Origin: Chloroflexota bacterium
GTDB taxonomy: Bacteria > Chloroflexota > Anaerolineae > Aggregatilineales > UBA3940
DNA: 5,280 nucleotides
Assembly: GCA_010092775.1 (NCBI GenBank)
Contig: JAADYZ010000383.1
Coordinates: 1-5,280, forward strand
Direction of reading: 5' to 3'
This document shows, in pieces, positions 1-4,143 of the stretch (the stretch's first letter is position 1; the number at the start of each line of letters is the position of its first letter). The notes under the pieces were generated by a model that searched no databases, was not told where the DNA came from, and saw only the letters and a program-made list of their open reading frames with translations. Made by a program: the position numbers and the translations under genes.

Positions 1-487
1 ATCCGAGGCTGCGGCCAAGGCGCTGGCTGTGAAAAGCCTGCGCGATCTCAGTGTCGCGGCGTTTGAAGAGCGTGCCACAGAATTACCCGACTTACTGCGC
101 CGGCGAGCCCGCCACGTGATCGGAGAGAACGAGCGGGTGCGTCAGGCGGTTGAGGCCCTGCGAGTGGGGGACCTGGCGCAGTTGGGCGAGTTAATCAACC
201 TGAGTCAGCAGAGCCTGCGGGTCGACTATGAAGTGTCGAGTGATGCGCTCAACACGATTGTGAAGTGCGCGCGCAGCCATCCAGCGGCCCTCGGCGCCCG
301 CCTGACTGGGGGTGGCTTCGCGGGCTGTGCCATTGCCGCGCTTGATGTGAGCGATGGGCCTGAGTTGATTGAGGACTTTACACAGACGGTCAGCGACTGC
401 TATACTGCGCTAACGGACCTTAGCCCGGTGTTCTACACCGTCAAGGCGAGTGCCGGAGCAGGACTGATCTCCCTCCCCGAAAGCTAG
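1..487 (+). CDS. galK: Galactokinase, C-terminal part (5' end outside window)
   Basis: Galactokinase phosphorylates D-galactose to galactose-1-phosphate with ATP, the first step of the Leloir pathway, in the cytoplasm. The reading frame (codons from position 2) is open to the window edge, so only about 161 C-terminal residues of a protein usually 350-390 long are present. The GTG at 29 is internal: the residues before it continue the family pattern leading into KSLRDLS. Family landmarks seen are the LRRRARHVIGEN segment, the helical stretch ending in LRVDYEVS, and the glycine-rich GHMP-kinase motif 3 (LTGGGFAGC, with GGGFAG at 308-325) that helps form the active site. The usual form is GGGFGG, so one glycine is alanine here. 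The galactose-binding signature and ATP motif lie outside the window. The stop is at 485-487, and the next gene begins 14 bp later on the same strand, so co-transcription is likely. Confidence 0.93.
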   Translation, partial: SEAAAKALAVKSLRDLSVAAFEERATELPDLLRRRARHVIGENERVRQAVEALRVGDLAQLGELINLSQQSLRVDYEVSSDALNTIVKCARSHPAALGARLTGGGFAGCAIAALDVSDGPELIEDFTQTVSDCYTALTDLSPVFYTVKASAGAGLISLPES

Positions 488-501
488 TCGAGCGACCCAA
501 C

Positions 502-1053
502 ATGACTGAGCCACGCCGCTACATCGTCCCGCTGCGCCGCCGCCTGTTTGGCATCATCATGGGAATCCTGATCGGGTTGCTGCTGCTGGTGCCCGTCGTG
601 GGCATCGCGGCCCTGGGCATTGGCTTCACATTGGACCCGGAAAACCCCTTAATCTTGCCAGGGATGGTGGTGCTGTTTGTGGTCACCATGCTTGGTGCGA
701 TTGGTTACTTCCTCGGCCCCTTCCCCTTCATGATCGCCTTCCTGCGCCGACCCTATCTGGAGGTCACCGAAGACGGCTTTCTGTATGATTCGCTGCCGCT
801 GTTTCGCTATCGCTGCGAGTGGGAGAATGTGGAAAGCCTGGAGAAGATCGGCCAGACTGATGTATTGGTGTTGGCCGAAGCCGAGACTGACGGCATGCGC
901 TATTGGCTGAATTTCTACCGGCGAGCCAGTAAACGTAACCAGCATATCGTCTCGCTCAGGGTGTTCGACGAATGGCCGGACGGTGCCTTGCAGGCTGATC
1001 TGCGCCGCTTCGTCCCTCACCTATTTGAAGACAGCAACCAAGAACCAGATTGA
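502..1053 (+). CDS. Two-helix membrane protein with probable PH-like cytoplasmic domain
   Basis: This is an unnamed 183-residue protein. Residues 1-15 are basic (RR, RRR). Hydrophobic helices span about 16-42 and 51-81, and a basic FLRR follows, so by the positive-inside rule both ends should be cytoplasmic. From about residue 84 the pattern changes to a soluble beta-rich domain: PYLEVTEDGFLYDSLPL, then a WENVESLEKIG strand-turn, and near the end IVSLRVFDEW-DG-L--DLRRFVPHL. That order resembles small bacterial PH-like (DUF304-type) domains, in which two membrane helices precede a strand starting 'L-VTEDGI'. The domain call is by pattern only. The start is the ATG 14 bp after the galK stop. 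The preceding bases (CGAG) make only a weak Shine-Dalgarno site, which fits translation within a galK transcript. No role in galactose metabolism can be read from the sequence. Confidence 0.82.
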   Translation: MTEPRRYIVPLRRRLFGIIMGILIGLLLLVPVVGIAALGIGFTLDPENPLILPGMVVLFVVTMLGAIGYFLGPFPFMIAFLRRPYLEVTEDGFLYDSLPLFRYRCEWENVESLEKIGQTDVLVLAEAETDGMRYWLNFYRRASKRNQHIVSLRVFDEWPDGALQADLRRFVPHLFEDSNQEPD

Positions 1054-1071
1054 TCCGGCGGGCGGCTCAAA

Positions 1072-1097
1072 CGGACAGGGCAGGCCCTGTCCCTACG
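1072..1097. repeat. REP-like palindromic repeat, copy 1
   Basis: This 26-bp unit contains the perfect inverted repeat GGACAGGGC-AG-GCCCTGTCC (1073-1092), followed by CTACG. It lies between convergent genes, starting 19 bp after the stop of the 502-1053 gene. It could fold as a strong hairpin in transcripts from either side, but no T-run follows, so it is not a standard intrinsic terminator. The sequence type matches short palindromic elements dispersed through some bacterial genomes. Dispersal cannot be shown from this window. Confidence 0.75.
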
Positions 1098-1129
1098 GAT
1101 GGGTGGGCTTCGGCGATGATTAATCGTTC

Positions 1130-1157
1130 CGGACAGGGCAGGCCCTGTGTCCCTACG
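1130..1157. repeat. REP-like palindromic repeat, copy 2
   Basis: This is the second copy of the unit at 1072-1097, in the same orientation and 58 bp further on. The first 19 bases are identical. An extra GT then appears (GCCCTGTGTCC in place of GCCCTGTCC), and the shared CCCTACG ends the unit. The insertion puts a two-base bulge in one hairpin arm. The copy ends 12 bp short of the histidine phosphatase stop codon, so it would lie just 3' of that minus-strand transcript. Confidence 0.75.
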
Positions 1158-1169
1158 TTGACAGGTCCA

Positions 1170-1787
1170 TCACGCTTCATTCAGGCCGTTCAGGTGAGCG
1201 ACATCGTTGAGGTGGCGCAAAAAGGGTATCCCTTCCCGGAACCACACCTCGCTGACAGACGTGTTATCGAATTGAAGCTGCCAGCGATTCTGCGGCGGGA
1301 TGCCGAGCAGGCGGCAGACCATCACGCGCAGGGTGCCGCCATGCCCCACACAGACCACTGTTTGATCCTCATGGTGTTCCCGGATGTGGGCCAGCATCGA
1401 GTCGGCTTTGTCGACGGTCGTTTGCAGGGTCTCAGCCCGCTCCGGTGCAAAATCGAATTCGGCGCGCCAACGTTCCCACACCTCGCGCTGAGACACAAAG
1501 ACCTCACGAAAGAAGAGCCCCTCCCAACTCCCAAAGTCGATCTCGCGCAGGCGCTGATCCAAGATGATCTCTTTCTGATGGTGGGCGGAGATGGCTTTGG
1601 CGGTCTCCTGCGCACGTTGCAGGTCGCTGCTATAGATCACATCGAAGTTCATTGACTTAAAGCGCTCGCCAACGGCTGCGGCCTGTTTCCGGCCCAGCTC
1701 GTTGAGCGGCACATCAGTCACGCCTTGAAAGCGGCCATCGGCGTTGTATTGGGTTTCGCCGTGACGCACGAGATACAAGGTCAGCAT
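1170..1787 (-). CDS. Histidine phosphatase family protein (phosphoglycerate mutase-like, CobC/PhoE type)
   Basis: This 205-residue cytoplasmic enzyme belongs to the branch 1 histidine phosphatases, which remove phosphate from small metabolites through a phosphohistidine intermediate. All core residues are visible: LVRHGET at 6-12 with R8 and the nucleophile H9, the conserved arginine R58 in YSSDLQRAQET, the acid/base E82 in LREIDFGSWEG, and the second histidine H149 in VCVGHGGTLR. Length and motif spacing fit alpha-ribazole phosphatase (CobC) and broad-specificity phosphatases (PhoE, formerly GpmB-like) better than true phosphoglycerate mutases of about 230-250 residues. No cobalamin gene is nearby, so the substrate is open. 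The start is supported by AAAGGGA (1793-1799), 5 bases before the ATG. It lies 24 bp downstream of the ASCH gene on the same strand, probably in one operon. Confidence 0.93.
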   Translation of the reverse strand: MLTLYLVRHGETQYNADGRFQGVTDVPLNELGRKQAAAVGERFKSMNFDVIYSSDLQRAQETAKAISAHHQKEIILDQRLREIDFGSWEGLFFREVFVSQREVWERWRAEFDFAPERAETLQTTVDKADSMLAHIREHHEDQTVVCVGHGGTLRVMVCRLLGIPPQNRWQLQFDNTSVSEVWFREGIPFLRHLNDVAHLNGLNEA

Positions 1788-1792
1788 AGTGG

Positions 1793-1799
1793 TCCCTTT
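1793..1799 (-). promoter_or_regulatory. Ribosome binding site for the histidine phosphatase
   Basis: On the minus strand AAAGGGA is followed by five bases and then the ATG at 1787. It supports this start and shows that the second gene of the pair has its own ribosome entry site. Confidence 0.6.
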
Positions 1800-1811
1800 C
1801 CTTGCGGTTGG

Positions 1812-2183
1812 TCAGATCAGCTCGAAGTGAATCACCCATACGGCCTGCTGGGGGTCCCACTCGCTGTAAACGTTGATCCAGTTTTCTTTGAAGGCGGCCA
1901 GTGAGTCAAATCCTTCGTGATAGGCATCCAGGTCGGTCATGTCGCCGATGATGCCGCGCTGAATATCGTTGATGATGATGTAGCCCACCGCGTCGGCGGT
2001 AGGATGCGGCCGCACGCTGTAGGTCTTATCAACCTGATACTTCACGATTTGCTCTTTTTTCTTGTTGCTGTAGCGCAGCACACGCCGCGGATCCTCTTTG
2101 AGTTCGTCGTTTTGTTTCACCCAGCGACGGGTGGTTGTCTGACGTTCTGCCAAGACGGCACGCCAGGTTCCTTTGAAAACCAT
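1812..2183 (-). CDS. ASCH domain protein
   Basis: This 123-residue protein is a single ASCH domain, a PUA-like beta-barrel fold associated with RNA or modified-nucleotide binding. A few members (the YqfB type) hydrolyse N4-acetylcytidine. The family pattern runs through the whole chain: MVFKGTWRAVLAERQTTTRR at 1-20 (the 'F----A--I--G-KT-TRR' start), YQVDKTYSVRP at 49-59, AVGYIIINDIQ at 65-75, DMTDLDAYHEGFDSLAAF at 81-98 and the closing YSEWDPQQAVWVIHFELI at 106-123. The N-terminal motif begins at residue 2, which supports this ATG, although the bases upstream (ACAATCTC) hold no good Shine-Dalgarno site. It is the first gene of a minus-strand pair with the histidine phosphatase. Assignment to ASCH is firm by pattern. 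Ligand and function are unknown, and a link to the phosphatase is only positional. Confidence 0.88.
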   Translation of the reverse strand: MVFKGTWRAVLAERQTTTRRWVKQNDELKEDPRRVLRYSNKKKEQIVKYQVDKTYSVRPHPTADAVGYIIINDIQRGIIGDMTDLDAYHEGFDSLAAFKENWINVYSEWDPQQAVWVIHFELI

Positions 2184-2209
2184 GAGATTGTGTCCAACTG
2201 TTGAGTCTG

Positions 2210-2241
2210 ATCATACCGAAGCCAATTGGCTGAGTCCGCAA
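2210..2241 (-). promoter_or_regulatory. Weak promoter candidate for the ASCH-phosphatase pair
   Basis: On the minus strand TATGAT (2210-2215) is a good -10 box, 26 bp before the ASCH ATG. The only -35-like hexamer, TTGCGG (2236-2241), is 20 bp away, which is too far for a standard sigma-70 promoter. The 12-bp palindrome AGCCAATTGGCT (2220-2231) lies between them, where a regulator could bind. The -10 box is plausible; the rest is weak. Confidence 0.3.
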
Positions 2242-2271
2242 GAGAGGATAACGCATCGTGCAAGGCCCGTC

Positions 2272-2314
2272 ACCCGCCGACAGATCGACGCACTGAGGTA
2301 CGTGTCGGGCGGGT
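2272..2314. repeat. Bulged inverted repeat in intergenic region
   Basis: ACCCGCCGACA (2272-2282) pairs with TGTCGGGCGGGT (2303-2314) except for one bulged base, leaving a 20-base loop. This gives an 11-bp GC-rich stem. No T-run follows on either strand, so it is not a standard terminator. It could be a structured RNA leader or a chance repeat. Confidence 0.45.
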
Positions 2315-2525
2315 CAGCACATCCAGGGGTTAAGAGACAGTCTACGGGGCAGTGCCATCCTCAGCATAGATGCACATCTTTGACGACAATCCAGAGAGCG
2401 CCGTCCCCTGAGCAGCAGGCCAACGGCCAACAAACACGAGGCGGCCACCGAAAGAGCTATGACCGCTCGATTCGATGGTTTATCTGCAACCTACGTAGGA
2501 CCTCTGCGTAAAGATCATTAAGCAG

Positions 2526-2545
2526 GGACGCATCAAACTGCGTCC
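2526..2545 (+). promoter_or_regulatory. Leader hairpin just upstream of a ribosome binding site
   Basis: GGACGCA (2526-2532) and TGCGTCC (2539-2545) form a perfect 7-bp stem with a 6-base loop. It ends 7 bases before the AAGGAG ribosome binding site of the membrane protein gene. If transcribed it would sit in the 5' leader, where it could protect the mRNA end or tune initiation. No T-run follows, so it is not an attenuator by itself. Confidence 0.45.
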
Positions 2546-2552
2546 AGAGTTG

Positions 2553-2558
2553 AAGGAG
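2553..2558 (+). promoter_or_regulatory. Ribosome binding site, two possible starts
   Basis: AAGGAG is a strong Shine-Dalgarno site. It lies 7 bases before a TTG (2566) and 10 bases before an ATG (2569), which are adjacent codons in the same frame. ATG is preferred as the stronger start codon. The choice changes the protein by one residue. Confidence 0.75.
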
Positions 2559-2568
2559 AATAGCTTTG

Positions 2569-3324
2569 ATGCAACCTGAATCACGTACGAATCCAAGTAT
2601 GTTAGTGGGTGGAGTGCTAGTAGCGGCTGGCATGGTGGCTCTGCTGGGGCAGTTTTTCGGCGGGATGGCCGGGCTGGTCTGGGCAGCGATGCTGGCCTTT
2701 GTGGGAGCGGTCTTCGCGGTGCCTTACTTCCGCAACCGGGAGGATTGGGGCCTGCTGATCCCTGCCTACGTCTTTTGGGCGGTGGCTGGCTTGATCGCTG
2801 CGCTGTCGCTGGGCTTCTTGCAGGATGGTGCGATTGCCACTTATATTCTCTCGGCGATTGCCTTACCCTTCTTGACCGTCTGGGCCGTCAACCGCGATCA
2901 ATGGTGGTGGTTGATCCCCTCCTATGTGCTGCTTGCTGTCGGCATGATGATCCTCTTGGTCGACCTGCGGGTCCTGATCAACTTCGGTATCCCCGCCTAC
3001 ATTACGATGGCGACTGGACTGCCCTTCTTCGTGGCCTATGCCTTTAACCGCCGCGAATGGTGGTGGTTGATCCCTGGCGGATTCTTCTCTGGTTTAGCGG
3101 TTTTGTTCCTGGTGCTTGGGCCAGCGGGCGTGTTTGTCCCCGTCCTGTTGATCGTCGGTGGTATCCTGCTGCTGGTCAGCCAGTTTGTGCCGCAGCGCCG
3201 CGAGCCTGAGCCGCTGCGCGGCCCTGAAGCTGATCGCGCTCCGCTTGGCAGCCCCTCCATGTGGGAAACGCCATCTGAGCCACTGCGCGGCCCTGAAGCT
3301 GACAAACCGCGCGAACGCGTCTAG
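2569..3324 (+). CDS. Multi-pass membrane protein built from three 52-residue repeats
   Basis: This unnamed 251-residue integral membrane protein has about eight hydrophobic helices (roughly 12-30, 34-54, 62-82, 87-107, 115-131, 136-158, 167-183 and 188-207). A short polar motif recurs at exact 52-residue spacing: NREDWGLLIPAY from N56, NRDQWWWLIPSY from N108 and NRREWWWLIPGG from N160. Each copy follows a hydrophobic 'P-F---A--N' helix end, so the protein looks like a triplicated two-helix unit with Trp-rich loops on one face. The C-terminal 40 residues are hydrophilic and Pro/Glu/Arg-rich, with EPLRGPEAD occurring twice (214-222 and 237-245). Similar tryptophan-loop proteins are familiar from Chloroflexota as uncharacterised membrane proteins; that is recall, not a search. 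Function is unknown. The start is ATG 2569, with TTG 2566 as the alternative. The stop overlaps the tetR stop. Confidence 0.85.
   Translation: MQPESRTNPSMLVGGVLVAAGMVALLGQFFGGMAGLVWAAMLAFVGAVFAVPYFRNREDWGLLIPAYVFWAVAGLIAALSLGFLQDGAIATYILSAIALPFLTVWAVNRDQWWWLIPSYVLLAVGMMILLVDLRVLINFGIPAYITMATGLPFFVAYAFNRREWWWLIPGGFFSGLAVLFLVLGPAGVFVPVLLIVGGILLLVSQFVPQRREPEPLRGPEADRAPLGSPSMWETPSEPLRGPEADKPRERV
2900..2918 (+). repeat. Internal DNA repeat of the Trp-loop motif, copy 1
   Basis: AATGGTGGTGGTTGATCCC occurs here and again, identically, at 3056-3074, exactly 156 bp (52 codons) later. It encodes the WWWLIP loop. The nucleotide identity of both copies, including synonymous positions, points to recent duplication or gene conversion between units 2 and 3. 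Unit 1 is more diverged at the same place. Confidence 0.8.
3056..3074 (+). repeat. Internal DNA repeat of the Trp-loop motif, copy 2
   Basis: This is the second identical 19-bp copy of the sequence at 2900-2918, in the same frame, within repeat unit 3 of the membrane protein. Confidence 0.8.
3206..3233 (+). repeat. 28-bp in-frame repeat in the C-terminal tail, copy 1
   Basis: This unit encodes EPLRGPEAD in the hydrophilic tail of the membrane protein. The second copy, 69 bp (23 codons) later, differs at one base (G to A at the eighth position), a synonymous change in the proline codon. Confidence 0.85.
3275..3302 (+). repeat. 28-bp in-frame repeat in the C-terminal tail, copy 2
   Basis: This copy of the 3206-3233 unit again encodes EPLRGPEAD, near the protein end. 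The period of 23 codons keeps the frame. It is probably a recent tandem duplication that lengthened the tail. Confidence 0.85.
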
Positions 3325-3926
3325 CGGATCAAGCCGAGAGACGCATACAGACCCCGCATAATGATCCCGCCGATCTGCAAGGCCAGGTCGGCGGGGTCTT
3401 GCTGCATGTCGCCTTTAACCCACCAGGCGACGACCCCAACCAATGCACCTGCCGCATAGTTGGCACTGAGTTCGTCGCTCACGCTGCTCGGTTTTCCATC
3501 GACTAAGGCGCGCATCTGCTGGATGCGCCCGAGAGAAATCTCAGCGATGGTGCTGCGTAACTGCTCCATGAAGGCTGTGCCGCTGCGATCATCGATCATG
3601 ACCCGGTAGAAATCGGCGTAGTCTCGCACATGCTCAAACACCAGGATCAGCGGAAGCGGTGGTTGATCGGGCGAGAAGCTGCCCATGTCGGCTTCGTTGA
3701 TGCGCGCTACCAAGTCTTGAAAGACCTCCTCCATGCTGCGCATCAACAGCTCTTGCTTATCGCGATAATGCAGATAGAAGGTCGCATGATTCAGATCGGC
3801 CCGATCCGTGATCTGTTTGATGGTCAGCCGGTCGAAGCCCTCTTCCAGGATCAATTCAAACAGGGCGCTGCGCAGGCGCTGGCGGGTGCGGACGACCCGA
3901 CGGTCAAGTTTCTTGTCCTCAGTCAT
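3321..3926 (-). CDS. TetR/AcrR family transcriptional regulator
   Basis: This 201-residue DNA-binding repressor is of the TetR type: dimeric, with an N-terminal helix-turn-helix and a C-terminal ligand-binding helical domain. Residues 8-62 carry the TetR_N pattern: DRRVVRTRQRLRSALFELI, then EEGFDRLTIKQITDRADL and the recognition helix with NHATFYLHYRDKQELL. The C-terminal part, with AGALVGVVAWWVKGD at 159-173 followed by a final amphipathic helix, resembles the C-terminal domain of DhaS-like TetR proteins (TetR_C_8 type). The inducer is unknown. The gene diverges from the alpha/beta hydrolase at 4144, and the shared 217-bp region carries three similar palindromes, so autorepression plus control of the hydrolase is the natural reading. 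There is no Shine-Dalgarno site before the ATG, and the predicted promoter would start transcription on the ATG. Its stop overlaps the stop of the convergent membrane protein gene. Confidence 0.94.
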   Translation of the reverse strand: MTEDKKLDRRVVRTRQRLRSALFELILEEGFDRLTIKQITDRADLNHATFYLHYRDKQELLMRSMEEVFQDLVARINEADMGSFSPDQPPLPLILVFEHVRDYADFYRVMIDDRSGTAFMEQLRSTIAEISLGRIQQMRALVDGKPSSVSDELSANYAAGALVGVVAWWVKGDMQQDPADLALQIGGIIMRGLYASLGLIR

Positions 3927-3932
3927 GAGTTG

Positions 3933-3961
3933 ATGTTATCAATGATTTATTGAGTAATCAA
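3933..3961 (-). promoter_or_regulatory. Predicted tetR promoter
   Basis: On the minus strand the -35 TTGATT (3956-3961) and the -10 TAACAT (3933-3938) are separated by exactly 17 bp. Each matches 4 of 6 consensus bases. The expected start site, seven bases beyond the -10, is about 3926, the A of the tetR ATG. The 17-bp spacer contains the palindrome at 3939-3953. Confidence 0.5.
3939..3953. promoter_or_regulatory. Putative TetR operator O1
   Basis: TCAATGATTTATTGA is an inverted repeat with 5-bp arms and a 5-bp centre. It falls wholly within the spacer of the predicted tetR promoter, so a bound dimer would block RNA polymerase. A further TCAAT at 3958-3962 makes a second overlapping palindrome, ATTGA-GTAA-TCAAT (3949-3962), which covers the -35 box. 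Confidence 0.6.
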
Positions 3962-3980
3962 TGGATTGTCGATTTGTTGC

Positions 3981-4010
3981 AGACCGCCTACTCACCGCCG
4001 GTCTCTTTTT
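3981..4010 (+). terminator. Rightward intrinsic terminator-like hairpin
   Basis: AGACCG (3981-3986) pairs with CGGTCT (3999-4004) around a 12-base loop, and CTTTTT follows (4005-4010). The T-run makes it directional on the plus strand. The stem is short, so strength is uncertain. No plus-strand gene ends here. It could stop read-through from the membrane protein gene (stop at 3322-3324), which would otherwise cross tetR in antisense and enter the hydrolase promoter. Confidence 0.45.
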
Positions 4011-4028
4011 AGACATAGAGTCCACTAA

Positions 4029-4043
4029 TCAATAGCCGGTTGA
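4029..4043. promoter_or_regulatory. Putative TetR operator O2
   Basis: TCAATAGCCGGTTGA matches the O1/O3 layout (TCAA, 7 bp, TTGA), with one arm base changed (GTTGA in place of ATTGA). It shares CAATAGC with O3. It lies 9 bp upstream of the predicted hydrolase -35 box, so it might assist O3 by looping or by covering the promoter's upstream edge. It is the weakest of the three sites. Confidence 0.4.
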
Positions 4044-4052
4044 AGTTGAGTC

Positions 4053-4080
4053 TTGACCTGGGTCGCGGCCTGCATACACT
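4053..4080 (+). promoter_or_regulatory. Predicted promoter of the alpha/beta hydrolase gene
   Basis: TTGACC (4053-4058, 5 of 6 consensus bases) and TACACT (4075-4080, 4 of 6) are separated by 16 bp. The expected start site is near 4087, giving a leader of about 57 bases. Operator O3 begins two bases after that point and O2 ends 9 bp before the -35 box. Confidence 0.5.
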
Positions 4081-4088
4081 GTAGATAA

Positions 4089-4103
4089 GCAATAGCTTAT
4101 TGA
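4089..4103. promoter_or_regulatory. Putative TetR operator O3
   Basis: GCAATAGCTTATTGA is the same 15-bp design as O1 with one arm mismatch (G for T at the first base). An overlapping palindrome ATAAGC-AATA-GCTTAT (4085-4100) adds symmetry. Its position just downstream of the predicted hydrolase transcription start is a classic repression site. Confidence 0.55.
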
Positions 4104-4131
4104 TAAAACGACATGATATTGATGATCTAAT

Positions 4132-4137
4132 AGGAGA
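4132..4137 (+). promoter_or_regulatory. Ribosome binding site for the hydrolase
   Basis: AGGAGA lies 6 bases before the ATG at 4144. It is a strong site and fixes this start. Confidence 0.8.
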
Positions 4138-4143
4138 ACGACC

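Larger units (their letters stand above)
2184..2568. other. Gene-free divergent intergenic region
   Basis: This stretch of about 385 bp separates the minus-strand ASCH gene from the plus-strand membrane protein gene. The only long reading frame across it (plus strand, ending near 2511) has a low-complexity, charge-scattered composition, no domain pattern and no ribosome binding site. I do not call it. No tRNA-like cloverleaf or known riboswitch core was recognised. What it does hold is a 12-bp palindrome at 2220-2231, a bulged stem at 2272-2314, a 10-bp palindrome CCTACGTAGG at 2490-2499 and a hairpin at 2526-2545. It must contain promoters for both flanking genes, but no convincing -35/-10 pair for the rightward gene was found. 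Confidence 0.6.

Noticed and set aside
29..487. A separate small gene starting at GTG 29
   Set aside because: The frame is open to the window edge and the upstream residues continue the galactokinase pattern, so the GTG is internal to a truncated galK.
1073..1092. Intrinsic terminator for the 502-1053 gene
   Set aside because: The stem is strong but is followed by CTACGG with no T-run on either strand, so it is listed as a repeat that might still affect transcript ends.
1072..1157. Possible CRISPR remnant from two similar 26-28 bp repeats
   Set aside because: There are only two copies with a 32-bp gap, the units are nearly full palindromes, one has an internal insertion and no cas gene is near. 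They look like REP elements.
1050..1655. A plus-strand 201-residue frame opposite the histidine phosphatase
   Set aside because: It runs antisense to a gene with every catalytic motif intact, spans the intergenic repeats and has no family pattern or ribosome binding site.
2380..2408. Rightward promoter from TTGACG at 2380
   Set aside because: The -35 match is good, but the bases at the right distance (GTCCCC) look nothing like a -10 box.
2173..2511. A plus-strand 112-residue frame in the divergent spacer
   Set aside because: It begins inside the ASCH gene on the other strand, has no ribosome binding site, a scattered Arg/Gln/His/Ser composition and no recognisable domain.
3036..3305. A minus-strand 89-residue frame with repeated SASGPRSGS
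   Set aside because: It is the antisense image of the duplicated tail in the membrane protein gene, and its repeat is explained by that duplication.
4118..4122. A fourth operator near the hydrolase ribosome binding site
   Set aside because: Only a lone ATTGA half-site is present with no inverted partner at the spacing of O1-O3.
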